Of a stretch of 64,000 bases of DNA, positions 12,558-23,260 are shown piece by piece (the first letter of the stretch is position 1; every line of letters begins with the position of its first letter). The notes under the pieces were generated by a model. It was given only the letters and a program-made list of their open reading frames with translations, made no database searches and was not told where the DNA came from. The position numbers and the translations under genes were made by a program. Location of the stretch: the NCBI GenBank assembly GCA_026545225.1, contig CM048845.1:32850501-32914500 (forward strand), given 5' to 3'. Origin of the DNA: Cornus controversa. Taxonomy: Eukaryota; Streptophyta; Magnoliopsida; Cornales; Cornaceae.

Positions 12558-12565
12558 TTTAAATA
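12558..12565 (-). promoter_or_regulatory. TATA-like box for internal ORF2 promoter of B
   Basis: The minus strand reads TATTTAAA, about 33 bp downstream of the nearest palindrome and about 235 bp upstream of the splice donor. C has TATATA at the equivalent place (31,083-31,090). Inferred to drive a separate ORF2 transcript. Confidence 0.55.
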
Positions 12566-12597
12566 AGAACTCGGCTCACGTGCAGGCATCGCGCCAA

Positions 12598-12893
12598 TCT
12601 CGATTGATCGAGATGTGCATCTCGATCAATCGAGATTTTGATTAATCGAAATCCTACTTCAATAAATTGAGACTTTAATTCGATCAATCGGGACTTTAGT
12701 TCGATCAATCGAAAGCCCATTTCGATCAATCGAATTTTTGATCGATCGAGGACCTATCGAAGTGCTATCGAAGAATACTACCTCTCGGGACTTTGGATTT
12801 TGCATACTCTCTGCATTATTTCGATCCATCAAGACCAAAATCTTGATCAATCAAAATCTCGATTGATCGAGATCTTGGTTTCGATCAATCGAG
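12598..12893. repeat. Cluster of CTCGAT-NN-ATCGAG palindromes in B internal spacer
   Basis: About ten copies or decayed copies of the same 18-bp palindrome that occurs in the LTR, lying between the integrase tail (13,067) and the TATA-like box. The outermost copies are closest to perfect and the middle ones have drifted (for example TCGATCAATCGGGAC). The same cluster is present at 31,113-31,360 in C. Confidence 0.85.
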
Positions 12894-13066
12894 ATGCTCA
12901 AAAATAGTCAGCTTGAGTTTTGCTTTCATGGACTTGGATTTATGGGACTTAGATACTAAATTGCTTAGATACAAAATTTAACTTGGATTAAAGGGACATC
13001 ATGGAAGCATGATAGCTACCATGGCCGCGCCACCTTACACGTCTATGGCATGACATTCGAATCGGC

Positions 13067-14467
13067 TCACAAGTCAAAGTACATGGGATCCGTCAAAGTG
13101 ACGACATCCACGTATTCGGAGGTAACTTGGTTATCCTTGCACAGTTTTAAGCGCTGCCCGTTTACTTTGAACAATGATCGGTCCTTCAATTCCACCGCTC
13201 CGTGGGGAGCGAAGGAATTAATCAACGGAGGAAAGGGTTCTCTCGGAACTCTCCATTTAGGCACATCCATGACAGTAGTGACATCGAGCATTGAGTTGAC
13301 TTCACTAATGGATCGCTCAATGTCAAAATCGTCATAGTTGAAGTGATTTAGGCATGCCTCTAAAGGATCCTTAGAAAGAATAGAAGGAAGTGCTTCTTGA
13401 ACAAGGTCTTCCACTACATCGACACAAAAGCACTCACTTTCATCTTCGGATGTGTGGTGGGAAGCATTGAAGATGTTCAAGCGGACTTTCATATTCCCGA
13501 AAGAGATGTCCATCACTCCGGTACGGCAATTAACGCAAGCGTTTGCCGTGGCCAAAAATGGACGACCTAGAATGATAGGAATATGTCGATTTAGATTTTG
13601 AACTGGTTCCGTGTCAAGGACTTTGAAGTCCACCAAAAAGTAGAATTTGTCCACTTGAATGATTATATCCTCAATGATGCCACGTGGTTGCTTCACTGAG
13701 CGGTCGGCGAGTTGCAACACAACTGTGGTATGCTTAAGTTCCCCCAAACCTAATTGTTGGTAAACTGAGAATGGAAGCAAATTGACACTAGCCCCTAAAT
13801 CAAGAAGTGTCTTTTCAAAAGATTGATTTTTGATGGTGCACGAAATGGTCAGAGCACCCGGATCTTTGAATTTAGAAGGGGCTTGGTGTTGGAAAATGGA
13901 GCTTATGTGCTCAGTTAAGAGGACTTTCTTAGGAGCATTATTCCTAGATTTGTGCTTTTGAGTGCACAAGTCCTTCAAGAATTTAGCATAGGAGGGAATT
14001 TGCCGAATAGCATCAAGGAGAGGGAGATTGATCTTTACTTGTTTGAAGATCTCCATCATGTCTTGAATTTTCTCTCCTTGCTTCCCAAAATGAGAAGGTT
14101 CCTTCAATCTTTGAGGAAAAGGAACCGGAGGTTCAAAAGAAGTGTCTAGATTTGGAATTGATGACGACACAACTTCACTTGCCTTTCCTTTCAGATTTAC
14201 TGGGATGTTATGCACATTTGGATTTAAAGGAAACAATTTTGGATTTAATTGGGATTCTTTTGGATTTTTGGATTGCTCTTGGGATTCCTTTCTCTCTTCC
14301 TCCCCTACCTTGGAATTGATGATTTTACCACTCCTTAAGGTGGTGATTGATTGAACTTGCTCCGGGGGAGCATTACAAGATGATGATGATGGATCCTTAA
14401 TCACATGAACACCCTTAGGATTCGCCACCGGTTGACTCGGCAACTTACCTTCCTCCCTTCTATTCAA
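13067..14467 (-). CDS. B protease region fused in frame to integrase C-terminus (RT deleted)
   Basis: A 466-codon open frame. Residues 1-220 are the Gag tail and linker, with proline- and lysine-rich stretches. The retropepsin-like part follows, with LLDLGASVNLLPFSVYQQ and later IILGRPFLATANA. After WRVPREPFPPL the frame passes directly into an integrase-tail sequence ([20 protein letters not shown]), ending YFDL. In C these two parts are separated by RT, RNase H and the integrase core. The junction is near 13,222-13,228 on a short shared CAA. The upstream frame belongs to the same polyprotein but is cut off by a TAA at 14,480. Protease may still fold; no polymerase or integrase activity is possible. 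Confidence 0.8.
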   Translation of the reverse strand: MNRREEGKLPSQPVANPKGVHVIKDPSSSSCNAPPEQVQSITTLRSGKIINSKVGEEERKESQEQSKNPKESQLNPKLFPLNPNVHNIPVNLKGKASEVVSSSIPNLDTSFEPPVPFPQRLKEPSHFGKQGEKIQDMMEIFKQVKINLPLLDAIRQIPSYAKFLKDLCTQKHKSRNNAPKKVLLTEHISSIFQHQAPSKFKDPGALTISCTIKNQSFEKTLLDLGASVNLLPFSVYQQLGLGELKHTTVVLQLADRSVKQPRGIIEDIIIQVDKFYFLVDFKVLDTEPVQNLNRHIPIILGRPFLATANACVNCRTGVMDISFGNMKVRLNIFNASHHTSEDESECFCVDVVEDLVQEALPSILSKDPLEACLNHFNYDDFDIERSISEVNSMLDVTTVMDVPKWRVPREPFPPLINSFAPHGAVELKDRSLFKVNGQRLKLCKDNQVTSEYVDVVTLTDPMYFDL

Positions 14468-14479
14468 GGCATTAGCTAG

Positions 14480-15901
14480 TTACCCGATTTGAGCTTCTAA
14501 CCTAGCCATAGATTGAGCATTAGCTTCAAGCTTAGAGATTGATTGAGAGTGAGTTTGCAATAAGCGGGTATTAGCCTCAAGATTGCTTATCACTCTTTCT
14601 TCAAAGCCTTGGCTTCTTGGAGGAGGAGGTGGTGGTTGTTGGTAATTGGATCTTTGATGGTAAGGTTGAGGATTTGGCCTATATTGAGGCTGTTGAGATT
14701 GAGAATTGAAAGAATTTTGCCCTTGAAAAGAGGGACTTGATTCTTGAGGTTTCCATGAAAAAGCTGGGTGATTCTTGTAACCAGGATTGTATATATTTGA
14801 ATATGGATCATTCATCTGTTTAGAGTACAAGGCATTCGCTTGCTCTTGAGCATAATCGGGAGATTGACCGGCAATAGGACAATCTCGCACAAAATGTGAA
14901 GTACTATAGCAAAAGGAACACCCTTCCTGATTTTGAACAGGTTGGCTTGGAGTAGGCAACCCATTTTTTATGATTAGGTCCATTTTTCGAGATAAGGCTT
15001 CTACTTTCATGGCAACCTCATCTACCCGTGAAATTTCATGCACTCCTCTACAAGGTTGGGTGGCCTTTCCTTTCCTAGTGGAGGAGCATTGAGCTGAATT
15101 ATTGCTTAGGGTTTGAAAAAGTTTCCATGCCTCATCGGGGCTTTTCAAAAGGTATCCACCTCCACAAGCGGAGTCTATCATTTGCCTATGTTGCTCACTC
15201 ACCCCATCATAAAAACTTTCCACTAGCTGCAATTTTGGGACAGCATGATGCGGACAAGATTTGAGAAGGTCTTTTAATCTCTCCCACGTCTCATGAAATT
15301 ATTCTTGATCAATTTGGGTGAATCCGGTGATTACTCGCCGGATATCACTCGTCTTTCCCATTGGGAAGTATTATTTTAAGAACTCTATTTGCATCTCCGC
15401 CCAAGAATGGATTGAGTTAGGTTCTAAGGAATTAAACCAACTTCTAGCTTTATCTTTTAAGGAGAAGGGAAACATACGCAGCTTTAGATCATCCTCCGTA
15501 AAGTGTGGTACACGAATGGTGGAACACACTGAAAGGAAGTAATCTAAATGCCGGTATGGATCCTCATTAGGGAGACCATGGAAGCTATTAAGAAGATTGA
15601 TGGTGGAGGACTTTATTTCGAATTGAGTTGCCGCTACATCCCGAAATTGAATACATGAAGGTACTTCAAATGTAGTTGGAAGATAAAAGTCCATAAGTAA
15701 CTCTCCTTGAGGATGTGGAGGTGGAGGTGGTTGTTCATGATTAAAAGGAGGTAGTCCGGGAGGTTATCTCTCATTTGGGTCTATGTTTTCAGTCCTAGGC
15801 AATATAGGGTCCCTAGAGGTTCCTCTACGTTGTCTAAGTGTTCTTTCAAGTTCAATATTACAAGGAAGCAAAGGAAGTGACAAGGACCGTCTACCTAGCA
15901 T
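14480..15901 (-). pseudogene. Element B gag (four nonsense codons)
   Basis: ATG at 15,901 (MLGRRSLSLPLLPCN). The Gag core includes FPDVAA-like and HFTEDDLKLRMFPFSLKD sequences, then a CCHC knuckle, CSFCYSTSHFVRDC (about 14,885-14,930), and a Gln/Pro-rich tail. Stops lie at 15,764-15,766, 15,371-15,373, 15,299-15,301 and 14,480-14,482. Three of the four are CAA-to-TAA when compared with element C, the other AAA-to-TAA. Without them the frame would run on into the protease frame at 14,467. The stops look post-insertional. Confidence 0.85.
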
Positions 15902-16165
15902 GCATTAATAGCATAACAACACCTCAATACGCAAAATAAACAATAATATATACAAAGAAAAATAAAAGAACTCAAACCCACTAATTTTAGATTTTATACT
16001 CACAAAGGGTTCCAACTTGAATTTTATTAGATGCCCGCTATGTGGTATACCTAAAATCAAGAAATTTGAGAAATAAGAACAAGATATATACAAAAAGAAT
16101 GAAAGAATTTCTAGCCTAAGAATTAAACCAGATTTAATCTTTCAATGGCGACAATTAAAACCGTA

Positions 16166-16184
16166 GTCCCCGGCAACGGCGCCA
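16166..16184 (-). other. Element B primer binding site (Asp tRNA)
   Basis: The minus strand reads TGGCGCCGTTGCCGGGGAC six bases from the 5' LTR edge. This is the primer site used by Athila-type elements, complementary to plant Asp tRNA. Identical in C at 37,329-37,347. Confidence 0.85.
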
Positions 16185-16190
16185 AAATTT

Positions 16191-17601
16191 TGGTGTGGCT
16201 AAACTCGAATTATATTATAAGCTTATTTATGCCCCTTTTATCAAAATATAATTTAACCACTCGCAAGAGCACGAATCTTTGTAGATACGGTTCTATATAG
16301 AGGGTATCGATCCCACGAGGACTAGTCGTAATTGTCTTAAAGAAATATTAATTCCACTTTAATCCTAAAAATAGGATTTTGAGTTTTGGTTTATAAAACT
16401 ATTGCATGAATATAATGACAATAAATTTAAAGAGTAAAAGTTGGAAGAGAGAACTAGGGTTGGTTTTCACCACTAGCCATTCACATGTTCATAAGTGTAG
16501 CAAGCATGGGATTCATAAATTAAATGCCTAACAATGTCATTAGGCTTATGACCTCAATGACATATCAAAAGATTAATGTGTGTGCTAACCTATCATAATC
16601 CATCTTCAACAAGCATAGCTCTTCAACCTAACTAACTACCTAATTACCCTACTCTCTAAGTGAACCTACATGCATCCAAACTACCTTATCTTGGCATGGT
16701 TTATACAAGCAAACACCACACATTCATTTAAACACCATTATCTGGCCATCATTTGCACTTCTTGTGGAATATGCAAATGTTGTGCATTCACATGAAAGAA
16801 TCTACTCTAAGACAAGAATAAACTCAACATCAAATGAATATATAAAAGAAATGTATTAGTGTACATGGTCACTAGGCTAAATAATCAACATTTAATTACA
16901 AATCCCAAGTGCTACAAAAATGAACAAGTTTACATGGCTAGGGGTTTCACCACACCCTAGTAGAAGAGTTAGTTGCTTATGGTTGCCTTGCACTCTTCCA
17001 TTGATGGAGAAGATGAAGCTTCTTGGTCTGGTTCAGCCCCTCTTTCTCCTCTCCCGAATGTCTCTCTTGTCTTCTGATGTGTGTGAGAATCCCTGAGAAA
17101 TGTGGCTTCTTTGTGCTTTATGGCTCCTTTTTTCAACCTTGGGGCCCACCATATATATATATATCAATATATATATCCATTATATCAAGAAGGTCCCCAA
17201 GGGTCTTGTTCAAGTCAGACAATCCCCCTAAGTCATGCAAAAAGGGGAATTTTGTTACAAGTGGGAGAGCAGGTGAGCAAGTGGGCAAGTGGCTTCTGCA
17301 GAATCTCGATCAATCGAGATTGGATCTCGATTGATCAAGATTTTGATCAATCGAAATAGGATCTCGATCAATCGAGATCTCGATTGATCGAGATCAACAT
17401 CTCAATTGATCGAGATGCCTTGGCTGCAATTTTTGACTTTTCTCTTCAGCTGCAAATAGCCTCAAACTTTGCTCCTTTTACTAAAAGATCTGCAATACAT
17501 CAAAAATACAAAAATACCGTAAACATATCTTGGTAAACGTAGCAACGGAACTAACATATGCAATATAGAGGGTTCAAATGCATAGAATTGAACACTTATC
17601 A
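16191..17601 (-). repeat. Element B 5' LTR
   Basis: Near-identical to 7,491-8,890. The palindrome cluster at 17,302-17,417 has one more palindrome than the 3' LTR copy, and the TA run is shorter. It ends CTTATCA at 17,601 and is followed by the target duplication GAGCT. Confidence 0.93.
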
Positions 17602-17606
17602 GAGCT

Positions 17607-19393
17607 AATCATGCTTCTTCCTCCATTGGCGCCTTATCTGAAAAAGTTTGTATAATAGGGGGTGAGCTTTATCCTCTCACAAATCAGTAGAAATGATCCA
17701 TCCATCCCCACTCCAACCCGTCAGCCATGCATGAATGCACATGAAATCGCTACATGTCTACATGATAAGTATACATGTTTTTTACCCATAAACAATCACG
17801 TTTTTCAAATCATGCGTGATGTTTCACATTCAATGCGTATACGTATATATATATATATATATATATATATGTCAAATTAGACAATCACAATTCATATATA
17901 TAACTCACGCCACAAATTTCCAAAAATCAATTTAATTGAGGACTTCGCTTGTCACAATCCATAATAAGGGTCACTTTGGGACCACATACTCTGCTCACGT
18001 TTTTCGGGCTACTAACCCGATGGAAGCAACACCTGCTTAGCCAAGTTTTGGGTCTTACCCCCTAGAGTTCGAAACCCTTATTAATTCTTACACATGCCCC
18101 AAAAATCTCAATTTTCACATAATGTACATTTATCAAAGAAATGCTCAAATTCACACTCTTAACCAATGAAATGCATTTAATGAAAAGAATGCATTTTTTT
18201 TCATAATTCTTGCTTATCACAATGTCATTCACTCACTTCATGAGAAATCACAATACTCATGCATTTTTATTAAAAAATCATATCTTTCATGCACAAGTTT
18301 ACATATGGAATCAAAAATTAATATTTCTTCACAATGAAGACATTTTCATAGACATTGCATATAGGAATATCATCATGCTATGTATAAAACACATTTTATA
18401 TACATATATACATACAATAAAATCCTAGTCTCACCAAATATCAAACCTATTTTTCATACTACAATTAAAACACCTATAAGATCAAAGTAAAGATGAGTCT
18501 AGCACCCCTACCTCAAATATTGGGCTTTGAATTTCACTTTGAGAAATCCCATCCATCCCAACTTTATGAAACACGAATTTTGATCGGTTCAAACCGAAAC
18601 CCTTGACGCCATCTACACGCTTTCTTTCTTAGATTATCTCCAAATCACACCTTAAGTCTTCCAAATTCTAGAGAGAAGGGAGAGAGATGAAGTGGTGACT
18701 TTTAAAGGGAGAGTGAGATCTGTAAATATAAAATATCCTAGACCTTAGGATATTTATTTCACTCCTAGGGGCGTGAAATGACTGTTTTGCCATGGGGCCA
18801 CTTAATGTACCCTCCCAACCTCTGAATTAATTCTCAAAAACTTCGTCGGACTTGAAATCACTTCCATGGCATTCTAAACATTTCGTTTAGTTTATATTCA
18901 AAAATAAAATTTTCCAAAATTTTTCCAAAATTCTCAGGCTCACTTAACCTTATCACGGGACCCCCTATAGTAACCCTTGTGGACGGGTGTGAGTGGGCGG
19001 GTGCAAAGATGGACACTTGGCTGAGCTACCACATTGACAGAGTACAGGGTGCTTAATCACACATCACCTGGGTGTGGAAAAGGGGATGTGCTTATATGTA
19101 GTATGTTCTCTTCAAATGGTATGAAACATTTTGGGGTAAAACCCAATAGCAAAACTATGCGGGCTCAGGCCTAAAGCGGATAATATCATACCATGTGTTG
19201 GAGTGGGGTATTACACCCCTCGTTGACCAAAAAGTCAAACTTTTTCAAAAGTTTTTAAAACTTCCCAAAACCATATTCTAACCTTCTAAATATGTTCCTC
19301 ACATTCAAAACATGTTAAATATCATTTAAAATGCTCATAAAGCAATAAATGATGAAAAAATAAAAAATTAGCCAAAATTAGGCAGTCTCTATA
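17607..19393 (-). repeat. Element A 5' LTR, outer part
   Basis: Continues the LTR interrupted at 7,490 and aligns with 1-1,487 from base 17,631. It ends CTCTATA at 19,393, where the 3' LTR has CTCTACA. The match is broken by a 248-bp insertion at 18,967-19,214. Short open frames here are not conserved coding sequence. Confidence 0.85.
18967..19214 (+). mobile_element. SINE-like insertion with an Angio-domain-like 3' end
   Basis: Absent from the other LTR copy (site near 1,309). It is flanked by ACCCCCT (18,960-18,966) and ACCCCT (19,215-19,220). It begins ATAGTAACCCTTGTGG and ends with CCTAAAGCGGATAATATC, then a TGGGGTATTAC-type end. That 3' block resembles the conserved Angio-domain reported for a superfamily of plant SINEs. 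There is no poly-A tail and no clear pol III boxes by eye, so the class is likely but not certain. A similar 3' block also occurs in some other non-autonomous elements. Confidence 0.55.
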
Positions 19394-19419
19394 GGTGTCT
19401 TCACTAGATACAGTTTTGT

Positions 19420-19640
19420 TTGCTGATATATCGGGTGAGGGTAGAGTTTATAGGTCATGTGAGATCGAGATTTTGGGACGTCGATTACTGTTCGAATTTG
19501 TTCTAATAGATATGGTTAGTTTTGATGTCATTTTAGGTATGGATTGGTTCTACCTTTAGAGCAACTATCGATTATTATCGTAGATGAGTGACGGTGTGTA
19601 CGCTAGAGGTGATTGTTTTTGTTTTATGGGAGAGCAAGAT
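19420..19640 (+). pseudogene. Element D protease fragment
   Basis: Translation contains RVYRSCEIEILGRRL and DMVSFDVILGMDWF, the second conserved block of chromovirus retropepsins. The catalytic DSGA part upstream is absent because the element is cut at 19,394. A stop follows the motif. No activity is possible. Confidence 0.65.
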
Positions 19641-19829
19641 GAGTTCCACACATCTTTATTGTATAGCTCCAGTAGCTGAAATGAAGTGGGTTACTTCTTA
19701 GCTAACTTGTTAGCTGACGAAGGGAATGTGATGTGTAGGGAACTTCCACTTGTGATTTTTGACTACATAGATGTATTTATGGATGACTTAACAATGTTAC
19801 CACCATAATGAAAAATAGTGTTTACTATT

Positions 19830-21100
19830 GATCTTGCTCCCGGTACTGCGCCTATCTCTATTGCACTGTACCGTATTGCGCTAGCAGAATTGAAGGAATT
19901 GAAAAGTCAATTACAAGACTTGTTGGACATTGCCTTGGGGGGCTCCGATATTCTTCGCTATGAAGAATGATGGATCTTTACGATTGTGTATTGATTATCA
20001 GAAGTTGAATCGAACAACGATCAAGAACAAGTATCATTCACCAAGGATAAATGATCTTTTTGATCAATTAAATGGTTCGAACTATTTTTCATAGATCAAC
20101 TTGAGCTCAGGATATTATTAGTTGAGGGTAAAGGATGAGGACATATCTAATACCACTTTTTGTACTCGATATAGACACTATGAATTTCTTGTGATGCCAT
20201 TTGGGTTGATGAATGCACCTACATCTTTCATGAACTTAATGAATCATGCCTTTACTGCTTACTTGAAAATTTTTGTTATGGTGTTTATGGATGACATCCT
20301 AGTTTCTTGGACACATGGTGTTGAGAGGAGGAGTCCATGAATCCTTCTAAGATCAAAGCCGTAATGAGTTGAGAAAGGCCAAAGAACGTGTTTGAGATCT
20401 GTAATTTCTTGGGCTTAACCGATTACTATTGACGTTTTGTGACAAATTACTCAAGGTTAGTAGCACCTATGACACAACTTACTCGGAAAGGAGTTAAATT
20501 TGTGTGGAATGATGCGTGTGAGCATGCATTTATAGAGTTGAAGGGTCGATTGATTTCTGCCCCAATATTAATTATTCCTGAATGTGGTTTAGGGTATGCT
20601 ATCTATTGTGATGCTTCACGCAATGGTTTGGGTGTGTCTTGATGTAAACCGAGAAAGTAGTAGCATATGGTTCCCGACAGTTGAAGACGCACAAGTAAAA
20701 TTACCTGACTTATGATTTGGAGTTAGCGGCAGTAATTTTTTTATTGAAGGTGTGGAGACATTACTTATATGGGAAAAAGTTTGAAGTGTTCTCCGATCAT
20801 AAGAGTTTGATATACCTTTTTTTCATAAAAGGACTTGAATATGAGGCAACAAAGATGGGTGGAATATATGAAAGATTATGACATTGATCTACAAAACCAC
20901 CCGAGAATGGCTAATGTTATAGCTGATGCCTTGAGTAGGAAGTCATGTGGTAACATGGCGAGCATTGCCATCCATAAATGGAAGATGATGGAGGATATTT
21001 TTGAAATAGGATTGTATTTTAGCGATGATGGGGAAGTGGCAACGCTGTTCACACTTATTTTTTAACCAACTCTAGTGAATAGGGTGATTAGAATGATTAT
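19830..21100 (+). pseudogene. Element D reverse transcriptase-RNase H (decayed)
   Basis: Split over several frames: [14 protein letters not shown], then frames corresponding to [23 protein letters not shown], and the catalytic FMDDILV at about 20,288-20,310, which is intact. RNase H parts include AIYCDASRNGLG and the ending [15 protein letters not shown] near 20,945. Frameshifts occur near 19,935, 20,320 and 20,640. The frame ends at the target site of solo LTR F, and downstream of F it resumes with VEAI. It closely parallels the RT of element A, but in the opposite direction. Confidence 0.8.
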
Positions 21101-22059
21101 TGTCACGCCCCGATTCCCGAGGCCCAGAAATCGAGGTGTGAACCCCGTGAGATCACCCTCACGACATAACCTCCGCCTGATCATACAATTCGATTTCCTA
21201 TTATTTTTACAAAAATCGGGCATGACCCATTCTAAATAATCAGCTCCTGGCATGATATACCTGCTTTACAATTTATATGGACACTTCTGGGCACGTGTCC
21301 CCCCAGCATTTATATCTAACAATAAATATGGACACTTCTGGGCCCGTGTCCCCCCAACATTTCTACAACATGCATAAACAATCATAAATATACATGCCTC
21401 AGTCCTTGAATGTCCGTATTAAATACATACATCACATGAATAAAATACAACTGAAGGAACTGAATCTACACAATCACTTTATACATTTAATCCAAATGTA
21501 AAGTACCTATCTATCCACTATCCTGGATATACACTAGATTCTAAGGAATCTAGATACTACCTCTGCAACCGGTGCTGTCAGTCCCCTAACTAACTCCAAA
21601 ACCAGCAATACCTGCAAAACCTGGGAGGGGGTGAGCTCAAAGGCCCAACAAGGTATGTAGAACCATACTATCACCGCTGCAGCAGGTCAATCCTCACATA
21701 TTCTCAAAAATATACATGCACTCAAATATATCACAATATTTAGGACCATGCCCCACCTAGCATGCATAAACCAATGATGTATATGACTACTCTAGCACAT
21801 ATGAACATACAAAACCCACAACGCATGATTTTAGAAATCGTGTTCAACATGCTTGAAAGCAGTAAACATTCAGCATCAATATGTATATAGAACATATATA
21901 TATCAACACATTTACATAACCAATGTAAATCCATCACCACGTCTCCTACTCAACAAGTAGCACAACTCAAATGTAATATAAATGCATTTAAACAGAAAAA
22001 CATGCTTAGCAGATAAACACATAAGCATAAAGGTATTTTTCACCTTCCACGGTCATAAT

Positions 22060-22560
22060 CCGATACATGAGACAAGCACCAAAGCTTGCACATGCTCTCA
22101 CTCTCGGTCCTCATCCGATACCCCACATGATTGGCCCGCTCCGAGGATCATGTGACCTAGGACAACTCCGATAACCAACCTATGACCTGGACCACTCCGA
22201 AAGGTCATCCTACCCTGGCAATGTATAAGATTGCCATTATGTGAGGGGGCAGCTCCGAGGCTCACATTCATTGGACATACTCTGATTTCCAGGCTTTAAG
22301 CCTTAGCATGGCGGGTCCACTCCGAGGGCCATACTTGTTGGACATACTCCGATGGCAATATATTAGTTTGCCAAATTGTGAGGGGGCAACTCCGATGCTC
22401 ACAAACGTTGGACATACTCCGATTCTAGGCATAAAGCCTTCGTATGGCGGGTCCACTCCGAGGGCCATACGTAGTGGATAGTTATACCACTTCTCGTGAC
22501 ACGGTTGGACCACTCCGAAGTCCCGTGCACCTCTTTTTGCGTTAATTTTCCCGCAACCTC
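22060..22560. repeat. CTCCGA-motif tandem repeats inside F
   Basis: The hexamer CTCCGA recurs roughly every 30-40 bases. A larger unit of about 137 bp (TGGCAATGTATAAGATTGCC at 22,216; TGGCAATATATTAGTTTGCC at 22,353) is present in two diverged copies. Sub-blocks such as GGCGGGTCCACTCCGAGGG occur twice. No coding meaning is seen. Confidence 0.7.
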
Positions 22561-22859
22561 CCATCTATGCAATATGGATGCATACGTAACCAAGCATTCT
22601 ATTTTATGCTATCCCAATGCACCAGCTAGTATATAAGTACATAGCATGCATTTCCCTCTACATAAACCCACATATAACCACGTATGTGTCATTTCCCTCC
22701 TATATATGCAATATGGATGCATATATACATAACATGATATTTTCATGCGTCAACCCATGCCTATGAATACTAAAAAGAAGCATTTGGCATACTTTTCATC
22801 ACATTCCAACACATATAGCACATACATGTTCACAAACTTGCATAACACCTCATATATAC

Positions 22860-23260
22860 AACAACTTCAACTTAGCACGTTTTTATCATGCTAGGACCAA
22901 TGCATACATTCAATATATATATATATATATGAAGTTAGCACGCATCTCACATTCACATTCCCACATATAAACACATATATGTCCAAATACTTGCATAACA
23001 CCTTACATATGCAAACAATTCCAACTTAGCATATTTTTATCATGCTATAACCAATGCATACATTTTCTATAAACAGATAGCATGCATTTCATTCACGTAA
23101 CCCTACATGTAAACACGTATATGTCAAATCATGCATATAAATCACATATGCACTTACACTAGCATAAATATAGTCATGCTCTCATTCAATGCATGTATTC
23201 ATTACAAGTAGCTAACATGCATTCCAGTCACAGTGTATATATACACATATATATATTACA
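22860..23260. repeat. Diverged ~150-bp AT-rich repeats inside F
   Basis: Blocks with TTTTATCATGCTAGGACCAA (22,884) recur near 23,035 and, weaker, near 23,168. Each is followed by GCATACATT-type and ACACATATATGTC-type sequence. They look like old tandem duplications within the LTR. Confidence 0.5.

Larger units (their letters stand above)
7491..17601 (-). mobile_element. Element B: Athila-like Ty3/gypsy retrotransposon lacking RT and most of integrase
   Basis: Seen: LTRs at 7,491-8,890 and 16,191-17,601, both TG...CA; target duplication GAGCT at 7,486-7,490 and 17,602-17,606; a PBS complementary to Asp tRNA; a PPT; gag; protease fused to an integrase tail; and an extra ORF. Compared with element C, about 2.7 kb holding RT, RNase H and the integrase core is missing. 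About a dozen substitutions are visible between the LTRs in the first ~860 aligned bases, so it is the youngest insertion here. Known: Athila elements use an Asp-tRNA PBS and carry an extra region after pol. Inferred: it moved with enzymes from a C-like element. Confidence 0.9.
1..19393 (-). mobile_element. Element A: decayed Tekay-like Ty3/gypsy chromovirus, interrupted by B
   Basis: Seen: reading the minus strand, 5' LTR (19,393-17,607 plus 7,490-6,440), PBS, gag, protease, RT, RNase H, integrase, PPT and 3' LTR (1,487 to beyond position 1). The two LTR copies align from base 1 with base 17,631. The gene order PR-RT-RH-IN, the initiator-Met PBS and the integrase tail ending in a chromodomain-like WE motif fit the Tekay/Del group of chromoviruses. 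The coding region has many stops and shifts, so it is dead. The outer end and the target-site duplication lie outside the window. The 5' LTR is split by element B and holds a 248-bp SINE-like insertion. Confidence 0.85.
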
